Below, one piece after another: positions 1 to 7,900 of a stretch of 36,256 bases of DNA. A program made the translations under genes and the position numbers. This DNA comes from Planctomycetota bacterium (lineage in GTDB: Bacteria; Planctomycetota; B15-G4). The stretch covers positions 1-36,256 of the forward strand of contig JAJDER010000126.1 of NCBI GenBank assembly GCA_029259725.1, given 5' to 3'. Each line of letters begins with the position of its first letter. Positions within the stretch are counted from its first letter, which is position 1. The notes beneath the pieces were generated by a model. The model saw nothing but the letters and a program-made list of their open reading frames with translations, did not search any database and was not told where the DNA came from.

Positions 1-443
1 GACTCGTGAACGTCACCGAGCCGGCGCCCGAGCCCGAGCCCGCCGTGGCCCCCGACGGCCACGGCGAGACGATCCTGCTGGCCGAGGACGACCGCCAGAT
101 CCGGCAGATCGTGGCCGCCGCCCTGGTCGGCTCCGGCTACCAGGTGGCCCTGGCTCGCGACGGCCAGGAGGGGCTCGACCTGCTCGAGGCCCGCGGCGAC
201 GAGATCCAGGCCGCGATCCTCGACGTCGACATGCCGCGCCGCAACGGACTCGAGGTCCTGGCCGCGTTGCGCGAGCGTTCCGCCACCGTGCCTGCGATCA
301 TCATGACCGGCGCCGCCGCCGATCAGGCCCGCCGCCACGTGGACGCGTACACGCGCGTGCTCCCCAAACCCTTCCGCGTCGCCGACCTCGGCGTCCTGAT
401 CCGACAACTGCTCGACGCCCCCAACGGAGGCCCCGCCCCGTGA
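1..443 (+). CDS. Response-regulator receiver domain, probably the C-terminus of a hybrid sensor histidine kinase (5' partial)
   Basis: Encodes a CheY-like receiver that accepts a phosphoryl group from a histidine kinase. Counting from the first possible start (GTG at 6), the acidic pair is D28-D29, the phospho-acceptor is D73 in LDVDMP, the switch residue is T101 and the conserved lysine is K121 in PKP. The receiver is preceded by a Pro/Glu-rich stretch and the phrase GETILLAEDD, which is typical of receivers attached to the end of hybrid histidine kinases. No in-frame stop occurs in bases 1-5, so the true start is probably outside the window; a free-standing 145-residue receiver is the alternative. 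Its TGA overlaps the GTG start of the next gene, implying translational coupling and a shared signalling pathway. No output domain follows the receiver. Confidence 0.8.
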   Translation, partial: LVNVTEPAPEPEPAVAPDGHGETILLAEDDRQIRQIVAAALVGSGYQVALARDGQEGLDLLEARGDEIQAAILDVDMPRRNGLEVLAALRERSATVPAIIMTGAAADQARRHVDAYTRVLPKPFRVADLGVLIRQLLDAPNGGPAP

Positions 444-1096
444 CGCCCCCGATCTCGATCCTGATGGTCGACGACCACGCCCTGCTGCGCGAGACCCTGC
501 GCGACCGGCTCGATGCCGAAGCCGACCTGTCGGTGGTCGGCATGGCCGGCAACGCCGACGACGCCATCGGCCTGGCCGAGCAGTTGCACCCCGACGTCGT
601 GTTGATGGACATCGACATGCCGGGCAAGAGCTGCTTCGCCGCCGCGCGCACGATCCGCACGGTGGACCCGGACACGTCGGTGATCTTCCTCAGTGCGTTC
701 TTCCACGACCGCTACATCGAGAGCGCCCTGCAGGCCGGCGCCACCGGCTACATCACCAAGGACGAACCGCCGGACCGGATCCTCGAAGCGGTGCGCAGGG
801 CGGCGCGGCAGATGGCCTACTTCTCGCCGAAGGTGCAGTCGCGCATCGTGGTCGACACCAGCGGCGTGCACCTGGCGGAGGGCAGCCAGTCGCGCGCGTC
901 GCTCCTGACCCAGCGTGAGCTCGAGGTGTTGCGCTACCTCGCCGCGGGGCTGTCCAAGAAGGAGGTCGCCGCGACCATGGACGTGAGCGTCAAGACGGTC
1001 AGCCGCCACACCGAGAACCTGATGGACAAGCTCGACATCCACGATCGCGTCGAACTCGCGCGCTTCGCCATCCGCGAGGGCCTCGCCGAGGCCTGA
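440..1096 (+). CDS. LuxR/NarL-family two-component response regulator
   Basis: DNA-binding transcription regulator of 218 residues, the usual length for this family. The receiver occupies about residues 5-120, with acidic residues D11-D12, phospho-acceptor D57 in LMDIDMPG, switch residue S85 and K107. A GerE/LuxR helix-turn-helix follows at about 155-215, with the typical phrases LTQRELEVLRYLAAG and VSVKTVSRHTENLM. The GTG start shares bases with the TGA of the preceding receiver gene (GTGA overlap), which fixes the start and suggests the two are made together. The upstream protein is probably the cognate kinase or a phosphorelay receiver. The gene it controls is not identifiable; no downstream gene on this strand belongs to the same operon, because the next genes converge on it. 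Confidence 0.92.
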   Translation: MTPPISILMVDDHALLRETLRDRLDAEADLSVVGMAGNADDAIGLAEQLHPDVVLMDIDMPGKSCFAAARTIRTVDPDTSVIFLSAFFHDRYIESALQAGATGYITKDEPPDRILEAVRRAARQMAYFSPKVQSRIVVDTSGVHLAEGSQSRASLLTQRELEVLRYLAAGLSKKEVAATMDVSVKTVSRHTENLMDKLDIHDRVELARFAIREGLAEA

Positions 1097-1098
1097 GG

Positions 1099-1114
1099 CG
1101 CCGGGAGTCCGGCG
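1099..1114 (+). terminator. Small hairpin after the response regulator
   Basis: A 6-bp GC-only stem with a 4-base loop (CGCCGG, GAGT, CCGGCG) lies 2 bases after the stop codon, in the 126-base gap between convergent genes. No T-run follows, so it is only a candidate terminator. The rest of the gap shows nothing else. Confidence 0.35.
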
Positions 1115-1222
1115 TGCGGTCGCGCCCCCTCGACCCAGCAGGACGTGACCCTCACGATCCAGGGCGGCGGAGACTTCCCGGTCAAGTTGAGCGAGCAGGA
1201 GTCGGCAGCGCCTGGCGGGCGC

Positions 1223-1774
1223 TCAGAACTCGATGTCCGGGTAGGGCAGCGGCTCACCGGCCTCCGCGGCGGCCAGGTTGGCCTTCAGCATCAGATTGAA
1301 CAACGCCTTGAGCAACTCGGCGTTCTCGCCGGCGACCGGGTCGGGCACGAGCGGTGGTGGGGGCTGCGCGGCGGCCATCGCGTCCTTCACGCTCTTGGTC
1401 GCGGCGGCAAGGGTCTCCAGGTCCGCCGCCGACGACGACGTGGACGTGATCTTGGCACGCTTGAGCGACGCGTCAGGGTGGAGCTCGACCTCGAGGCGAC
1501 GGGTCGCGAAGAGCGCGCCGCTGTAGTCGACCTCGTAGAGCTCGGTCGCCGAGGTGAAGAAGGCGACGGTGCTCAGCGTGCGGATCTTCGCGTCCTGCGC
1601 CGGCGTCTCACGAAACGCCGCGACGATCTCATGCACATCGTTGTGATTCACGACGAGCCCGCTCACGTCGGCCGATTCGACGTCACCGACAGGAATCCTG
1701 CGCGTCTTGAGCCTGGCTCCGCAGGCCGGCATGAGCAGGGCCAGGAGCAGCAGCAGCAGCGTGGGTCGGGTCAT
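1223..1774 (-). CDS. Putative lipoprotein, function unknown (183 aa)
   Basis: The protein starts with a Leu-rich signal peptide ending in LLMPAC, a plausible lipoprotein signal with acylation at the cysteine about residue 18. The rest is a small soluble domain; I recognise no enzyme motif. The start at 1774 is chosen because an AGAGGA ribosome site lies just upstream inside the end of the preceding gene, and because a longer reading from 1834 would put 20 residues before the signal peptide. It follows the larger lipoprotein gene by 4 bases, so the two are probably one operon. The segment around RRLEVELHPD and TSSSAADLETLA resembles a segment of the neighbour (RRFEVGLSPG and TSDSADVTAKVVA), suggesting a shared module. 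Function is not assigned. Confidence 0.75.
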   Translation of the reverse strand: MTRPTLLLLLLALLMPACGARLKTRRIPVGDVESADVSGLVVNHNDVHEIVAAFRETPAQDAKIRTLSTVAFFTSATELYEVDYSGALFATRRLEVELHPDASLKRAKITSTSSSAADLETLAAATKSVKDAMAAAQPPPPLVPDPVAGENAELLKALFNLMLKANLAAAEAGEPLPYPDIEF

Positions 1775-1778
1775 CGTC

Positions 1779-3080
1779 TCAGTTCCTCTTCGGATGGATG
1801 ACGAGCGCGGCGTCGGCCTGGTGGACACGGACACGGGCCCTGGCGACGCTCACGTGTCGATCCAGGAGCGCCTTGGGGGTGATGGGCACGAGAAAGCGGT
1901 CGACGAAGACCTTCTCGTCGATGCGGCTGGTCACCTCCGTGGCGAGCGGCAGGGCCTCGGGCGGCTTGGAACCCGACGTGCCGAGCACGCTGGCGATCGC
2001 CGACGACACCGCGTTGAGTTCGGCCGCGAACTGCGCGTAGGCCGTCTCCTCGGAGAGCACCGCGGCGTCGGGGATCGGCTTCGACAAGAACCTCACGAGC
2101 TCGGTCCGACGCGTCCGCAGTGCCCGCTTGCTCAGGGCGTCGTCCGCCTGGAGCACGAGGTCCACGGCCCGCCGGTATGCTGCGAGTGCTTTGTCGAAGG
2201 CCGCGTCCGCGCCGGGTCGCTTCGCGACGCGCCCGGCAAGGGCGACGTCCAAGGCCTGCTTGAGGTCGCTCATCAGCTTGACGACGGGCGGAGGCGGCTT
2301 CGGTTCCAGCTTCGCGATCGACTGCTCGAACGCCTCGAGGTCCCGCATGGCGGCGAGCACGGCGTCGACCTCCGTCGCGTCGTCCACCGGATCCCGCAGG
2401 CCGCCCCCCGTGGCGGCGTCGAGCTCGTCCAGGCGCTCGCGCACGTTGGGGTAGTGCGGTGAACCCTTGGCCTCGGGGTCTTCGAGGTGCTTGATGACCT
2501 TGGTGACGACGATCTTGTAGGCGTTCTTCTCCGCATCGGTGGCCGTTCCATTGGCCAGCTTGGGCGTGATGCGTAGTGCCTCGGCACTCTCTGCACCGCC
2601 GATGACGCCCGCATCCCGCGCTGACTCCAAGGGGTGCGGGGGCGGTGGTGCGCCCGTCCCCACCCCTGACGGCCCGGGCACCGCGCCCAACGTCACGATG
2701 CCGACCGCGAACTCGGCGAGTCCCGCGACGACCTTCGCCGTCACGTCGGCACTGTCGGACGTCAGCGAGGTGACCGTGCCGTTCTTCGCGAGGACCACTT
2801 CGAACGAATCGCTCGAGAACAGGCCCGGGCTCAGACCGACCTCGAAGCGGCGAGACGGATCGGGCTCCGCAGCCACGACGATCTCGTGGACCGGAGTCGC
2901 CTTCTTGCCGGCCGCCAGCGTCTTCCGCTGGAGCTCGAATCGAGGCTGCGTCAGCAGATAGGAGACGCCCACCGCCTGGTCCTCGGAGGTGGGCTCTCCA
3001 TCCGCGACGAAGCGCCCCTCCAAGCTGGCGCACCCGCTCCCGACCAGCAGCACGACCAGCCCCAGCGACCGACTCCGCAT
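1779..3080 (-). CDS. Putative lipoprotein, function unknown (433 aa)
   Basis: The N-terminus MRSRSLGLVVLLVGSGC is a lipoprotein signal with the acylated cysteine at residue 17. The start at 3080 has a good ribosome site (TGGAGGA) a few bases upstream; an open frame continues to 3146 but would place 22 charged residues before the signal. Residues about 30-130 are predicted beta-rich and carry the RRFEVGLSPG / TSDSADVT segment shared with the next gene. A Pro-rich linker (PPPPHP) at about 145-150 leads to a long Ala/Leu/Glu-rich region that looks helical, with YPNVRERLDELDA and YRRAVDLVLQADDALSKRA. This layout suggests a membrane-anchored scaffold or envelope protein rather than an enzyme. First gene of a two-gene operon. 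Confidence 0.75.
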   Translation of the reverse strand: MRSRSLGLVVLLVGSGCASLEGRFVADGEPTSEDQAVGVSYLLTQPRFELQRKTLAAGKKATPVHEIVVAAEPDPSRRFEVGLSPGLFSSDSFEVVLAKNGTVTSLTSDSADVTAKVVAGLAEFAVGIVTLGAVPGPSGVGTGAPPPPHPLESARDAGVIGGAESAEALRITPKLANGTATDAEKNAYKIVVTKVIKHLEDPEAKGSPHYPNVRERLDELDAATGGGLRDPVDDATEVDAVLAAMRDLEAFEQSIAKLEPKPPPPVVKLMSDLKQALDVALAGRVAKRPGADAAFDKALAAYRRAVDLVLQADDALSKRALRTRRTELVRFLSKPIPDAAVLSEETAYAQFAAELNAVSSAIASVLGTSGSKPPEALPLATEVTSRIDEKVFVDRFLVPITPKALLDRHVSVARARVRVHQADAALVIHPKRN

Positions 3081-3229
3081 GCGTGTCCTCCACCTGTTGC
3101 TAGGCGTCCCCCTGGCGGACGCTCGTCGGGGGTGCTCCGGCACCACGGCTGCCGGAGCCTCTCAGGGAAGCGGAAGGCGTCGACGAACCGAACCATGCAT
3201 CGGGCCGCCGTCGTTGGCGGCGTCGTCGA

Positions 3230-3248
3230 CGTCGTCGTCACGACGACG
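3230..3248 (-). terminator. Hairpin after the methyltransferase gene
   Basis: An 8-bp stem (CGTCGTCG / CGACGACG) with a 3-base loop lies 10 bases past the methyltransferase stop, on the path of leftward transcription. It has no T-run. It could separate the 3258-10414 transcription unit from the lipoprotein operon that starts at 3080. The remaining bases of this gap (3081-3229) would hold the lipoprotein promoter, but I see no clear -10/-35 pair. Confidence 0.35.
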
Positions 3249-3257
3249 CGAGCACCG

Positions 3258-4070
3258 TCAGCGAGGCGTCCCCGGCCCGGAGGCCGGCTCGTCGTCGCGC
3301 ACGAAGAAGAGCAGGTGCTGCCAGGGCAGCTCGTCGAAGGAACCGGCGGCGCGAAAGCCGTGCGCCTCGTATTCCCTGATCGCCTGCGCGCGAGTCATCT
3401 TGTGGAGCGGCTTGATCGGGACGTCCGGGTCCTCGCCGCGAAACTCCACCAGCGCGATGCGGCCGCCCGGGGCCAGCGCCGCGTGCATGCGCGCCAGCAT
3501 CGGCTCGGGGTGGCTCATCTCGTGATAGACGTCCACGAGCAGGATCAGGTCCACCGCGCGCGCCGGCAGCATCGGGTCGATCTCGTTGCCGAGACGCAGG
3601 ACGACGTTGTCCAGCCCCTCCGCCTCGACGCGCTCGGCGAGCATGTCGAGCATGGGCTGCTGGATGTCGACGGCCCAGACGGCACCGCCCTCACCGACGA
3701 GCCGGGCCAGGGGCAGGGTGTGGAAGCCGTTGCCGGAACCGAGATCGCAGATCGTCATGCCGGGCTCGACGGCCAGCGCGGCGAGCAGGCGCGCGGCGTG
3801 TTCCTCCTCCTCTCGCGTCTCGCGCAGCAGCCAGGGCGCCCCTTGCCAGTGCATGGTCGTGGCGATGCGCCGCCCCATGAAGTGGCTGGGCGCCGGCGGG
3901 ATGACCACCGGCTCGTCGAGGCCCGTCGCCACAGCCTCCGGCGCGACCTCGCTCGAAGTGACCCCACCCGTCGGGACCTCGCCCGAGGCCACGTCGCCCG
4001 GACCGACGTCCGTCTGTGCGCAGGCCGACGACGCGCCCCACAGCAGCAGCAGCAGGGCGAACGGCCGCAT
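3258..4070 (-). CDS. Exported class I SAM-dependent methyltransferase
   Basis: A 270-residue protein with a Leu-rich signal peptide (MRPFALLLLLWGASSACAQ) followed by an acidic, Gly/Val/Thr-rich linker and a methyltransferase fold. The SAM-binding glycine loop is DLGSGNGFHTLPLA (motif I), followed by the acidic AVDIQQPML (motif II); DLILLVDVYHEM and LAPGGRIALVEFRGED are motifs IV and V of the family. The start at 4070 lies 2 bases after the stop of the DUF1080 gene, so the genes are tightly linked. The substrate cannot be read from sequence. A signal peptide on a SAM-using enzyme is odd, because SAM is made in the cytosol; the signal could instead be a membrane anchor, and the cysteine at the end could be a weak lipoprotein site. 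Confidence 0.85.
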   Translation of the reverse strand: MRPFALLLLLWGASSACAQTDVGPGDVASGEVPTGGVTSSEVAPEAVATGLDEPVVIPPAPSHFMGRRIATTMHWQGAPWLLRETREEEEHAARLLAALAVEPGMTICDLGSGNGFHTLPLARLVGEGGAVWAVDIQQPMLDMLAERVEAEGLDNVVLRLGNEIDPMLPARAVDLILLVDVYHEMSHPEPMLARMHAALAPGGRIALVEFRGEDPDVPIKPLHKMTRAQAIREYEAHGFRAAGSFDELPWQHLLFFVRDDEPASGPGTPR

Positions 4071-4072
4071 GC

Positions 4073-4900
4073 TCACGGCTGGTCGTACTCGCCCAGCGGG
4101 CGGATCCAGATGTTGCGGAAGCGCACCGGGTTGCCGTGGTCCTGCAGGCGGATCGGCGCGTCGCCGTGAGGCTCGTAGCGGGCCAGCCGGCGATGGGCCG
4201 ACGCGCCGGTGTACTCGCGCGCGTGGTGCAACACGACACCGTTGTGGAGCACGGTCACGCGCGCCGGGCCGAGCAGCCGGTCGCCGTCGAAGCGCGGCGC
4301 CTCGAACAGGATGTCGTAGCTCTGCCAGGCGCCGGGCTCGCGGCAGGCGTTGACCAGCGGCGGCGTCTGGCCGTACATCGCGCCGGCCTGCCCGTCGGGG
4401 TAGGTCGGGTTGCCGAAGTTGTCGAGCACCTGCACCTCGTAGCGGTCCATCAGGAACACGCCGCTGTTGCCGCGACCCTGGGACTCCGAGACGACCTCCG
4501 CCGGGGAGGCCCACTCGAGGTGCAGCTGGCAGTCGCCGAAGGACTGCCGCGTGCGGATGTCGCCCTGGCCGTCGACCTGCAGCGCGCCGTCCACGACGGC
4601 CCAGGGTCCGCCGTCCCAGGCGCTCGTGTCCGTCCCGTCGAAGAGCACGATCGCGTCGGACGGCGCGTCACCGGCACGATCCCCGGCGGTGACCACGCGC
4701 GGCTGCGGGCGCAGCCCGTCGTGCACGTGCCAAGGGGTGCCGGGCAGGATCGGCGTGTCGCCGTAGCCGAACTCCGGCTGCTCCTGGGCGCCGGACACCA
4801 CGCTGCCCGGATCGCTGCCTGGATCGAGTGGCGTGGCTCCGACCCACAGGGCCAGGGCGCCGATGCAGGACAGGCCGAGGACGCGAGGTGGCAAGGACAC
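4073..4900 (-). CDS. Exported DUF1080 (3-keto-disaccharide hydrolase-like) protein
   Basis: A 275-residue protein with an N-terminal signal segment (LGLSCIGALALWVG) and one DUF1080 domain, a concanavalin-like beta-sandwich abundant in Planctomycetota and assigned to hydrolysis of 3-keto-glycosides. Diagnostic phrases in order are IVLFDGTDTSAWDGG, QLHLEWASP, RGNSGVFLMDRYEVQVLDN, AMYGQTPPLVNAC, WQSYDILFEAPRF and IRLQDHGNPVRFRNIWIRPL. The start is GTG at 4900, preceded by a GGAGGG ribosome site; the open frame continues further upstream but would run over the end of the sulfatase gene. It sits 89 bases downstream of the sulfatase/PhoD gene and 2 bases before the methyltransferase gene, so a role in extracytoplasmic glycan breakdown is likely. 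The true substrate is unknown. Confidence 0.88.
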   Translation of the reverse strand: MSLPPRVLGLSCIGALALWVGATPLDPGSDPGSVVSGAQEQPEFGYGDTPILPGTPWHVHDGLRPQPRVVTAGDRAGDAPSDAIVLFDGTDTSAWDGGPWAVVDGALQVDGQGDIRTRQSFGDCQLHLEWASPAEVVSESQGRGNSGVFLMDRYEVQVLDNFGNPTYPDGQAGAMYGQTPPLVNACREPGAWQSYDILFEAPRFDGDRLLGPARVTVLHNGVVLHHAREYTGASAHRRLARYEPHGDAPIRLQDHGNPVRFRNIWIRPLGEYDQP

Positions 4901-4989
4901 GGGTTCCCTCCGAGGCGACGGATCGCCCGGGACGATACCACGGGTCAGCGCGCCTCTTCGGCCGCCGGAGCCGGGCGCCGAGGCAGACC

Positions 4990-7900
4990 TCAGCCTTCGA
5001 TCGAAACGACCCGTTCGGACACCTCGGCCTCGACCGGCGTGGCCTCGAGCGGCTCCAACTCCACCCACAGGTCCCGGTCCGGCTCGCCGACGCGCACGCG
5101 ATAGCTGCCCGGGCCGTCGACGTGCGGACGGTGCGTCGTGCCCGCGATGCGCACGGTGCGCAGGATGGTGCCGTCGGCCGCGCTGACCTGGACCACGGGA
5201 TCGACCAGGCCCTCGATGCGCAGGCGTGGCAGCCACCACTCGGCCGTGGCCGCGCCGCAGTTGTCGAGCTGCTCGAAGGTCACCGGCCAGTCGGCGTACT
5301 GGCCGGCGCCCGGCGCCGACGGGTCCACCGAGCGAGGCCAGCACTCGAACACGACCCGCCGCGTCTCCCGATCGAGGCGCACGATGCCGTAGCCCGGCAC
5401 GCGGTCGTGCAGGCGCGCGGGTTCCAGTCCGGTCCGGAACGGGTTGGCCACCGCGGCCACGCTCAGCTTGTTGCCGAACCCATCGACGTGGTCGCCGGTG
5501 TAGCCCGGCGCGCCGTCGGCGCGGTCACCCCCCGCCGTCGGCGGGAACCAGCGTCGCGGCCAGGTGTTGGCGATGGCCGGCGCGCAGAACGCGAAAGCCC
5601 CCTCCTTCCAGCGCGTGACGCCGTACTGGATCGTGCTCGGCAGGTGCTGGTCGCCGGCGAGGTGGAACGCCGAAGCCCGTCGCAGGGCCTCCACGGCACG
5701 ATCCCGCCCCGCGCGCGGCCAGCCGTTGCTGTCGGTGTCGGCGGCCAGCACCCAGTCGTCCGGCAGCTCGCCGAACCCACCGACCTCCACCGAGGGCAGG
5801 ACCGCTCCGTTCCAGGCGCCGGGAGGCAGCGTCGCCAGGTTCGCGAAGAGGGTCTGGCTCAGGACGCCCTTGATCCAGGTGTCGTGCGACCAGTCCGTCG
5901 CCCAGGCGTCGAGGAACGCGAGTTGCCGTTCGCCGAGCAGCACCGCGCCGTCGGCGTCCGACTCGCGGACCGGATCGAACGCCGGGTTCTCGAACCAGCC
6001 GTTGGTGACCTGGCCGGCCGGCAACAGCGGGCCCGGCGCCGACTTGAACATGCGGTCGGCCAGGATCGCCCAGCTCACGCCGCCCCAGCGCAGGGCCGTG
6101 TGATAGACGCCGATGCCCTGGTCGATCGGCGCGGGATCCACCGGATCGGGCAGGTGGCTGGTCTGCGTCGCGTGGACGACGTTCACGAACTCGGCGGCCT
6201 GCTTGTAGCCGCCCGCGTCCTGGGCCGAGAAGGGCCCGCTGCGCACGGCGTGCCGACCCCCGGCGCCCCACAGGTTGCCGTGGAAGACATCGTGATCGTC
6301 GGGAATGCAGATCGTCGGCCGCGTGCGCGTGAGGTCGCCGAAGGACCAGCAGAAGCGCGACCATTTGTAGAGGTAGTCGAGCACCGCCTCGTCCGTCGGC
6401 GCGGAGACCACCGGGGTCAGGTCGCCCTCGTAGATCTGATCGCCGGCGAAGAACAGCAGGTCCGGATCGTGGTGTTCCAGCGCCGCGACGGTGGCCGCGT
6501 GGGGGAACCAGATCCCGCTCTCGTTCCAGGCCAGCCCGCCGGTGTAGATCTTCTGGCAGTTCAACGAGCCGACGGTCATCTCGCCCACCGGCGCGGGGCG
6601 GATGCGACCCTCGTAGGAGGTGCGCTGGGGGCCGATGCCGGTGCGCAGTTCGTAGACCACGCGGAAGCGCGCGTCGGTCGCCTCGTCCCAACCCTCGACG
6701 CGGAAGGGGACGGTGCAGGACCCCGCCTGGAAGCGGCTGACGTCGACCATCTCCCAGCGGCCGTCGCGTTCGACCTGCAGCCCGGCGTCCTGCATGTCGC
6801 GCGGCCCGAGGGGCGGCAGCTGCGCCGTGAGCTTGAGCACGCCGTCGCTGACCGTGTAGAGCACCGACAGCACCGGCCCCCACGCGCGCTCGGGATGGCT
6901 GACCAGGCCTTCGCCGTCGATGCGCAACCCGTCGAACCACCAGCCGCCGGCGCCGCCGCCGTGGCTCGAGAGGCCGATCCCGCCCGCCACCTGCTGCGGC
7001 GACAGGTCGAGGCGCACGTCGGAGAGCCGCTCCCCCGTGTCGGCGTCCAGCACCTTGAGCTCCGCGCGCACCTCGTCATCGACGGGCTCCAGGGTCAGCA
7101 GCAGTTCGTAGGCCTCGGGCGCGGCGCCGCGTGGATCGATGTCCGAGATCACGGGCGCATCGATCACCGGCACCTCGCCCACGGCCAGCCTGCCGCCCAC
7201 GGACCAGCCGTTGTTCACGCTCGACTCGCCCTCGTTGTCGCGGAAGCGCGCGTGCCCGCGGCCATCGACGACCGCGAGCACCCCGCCGTCCTCGCCGGGG
7301 CGGTGGTGCACCAGGGCGGTGATGCGGGGATCGACGTGCTCCCCGCCGGCCCCGAACAGGAAGCCGGCCCAGGTCGCCTCATCGAGCCCCGACCCCGACG
7401 TCATCGGTCCGGTGCGGACGCGGAGCGACACGGGACCGCGCGTCGGGTCGATGGTGCGCGTGAGCACGTGCAGCGTGCGCATGGGCAGGGAGTCGCTGCC
7501 CTCGACGCACTCGGCCCGACCGGCGGACACGCGCCAATCCGCCCAGCGGTTGGCGAACCAGTCCGGCCCGATCCAGGTGCGATCGGGCAGGCCCTTCCAG
7601 TCGCTGGCCAGTCCCTGCTTGGGCACGGGCATGGGCGCGCGCACGCTCTGTCGCCAGGCCGCGAGCATGGACGCGAGACGCCGGGTGACGGCCGGACGCT
7701 CGGAGGCGAGGTCGTGGCGCTCCCCCGGGTCCTGCGAGAGGTCGTAGAGTTCGAAGCGCTCGTCCTCGAACCACTCGATGAGCTTGAGCGCTCCCAGACG
7801 CATGGCGCCGGCCGGCGTCGTGCGCCAGGGCTCCTCACCGCCGCTCGTCTCGAGGTAGGCCGGGAAGTGCCAGAACAGGGGGCGCCGTGGTTCGGGGTCG

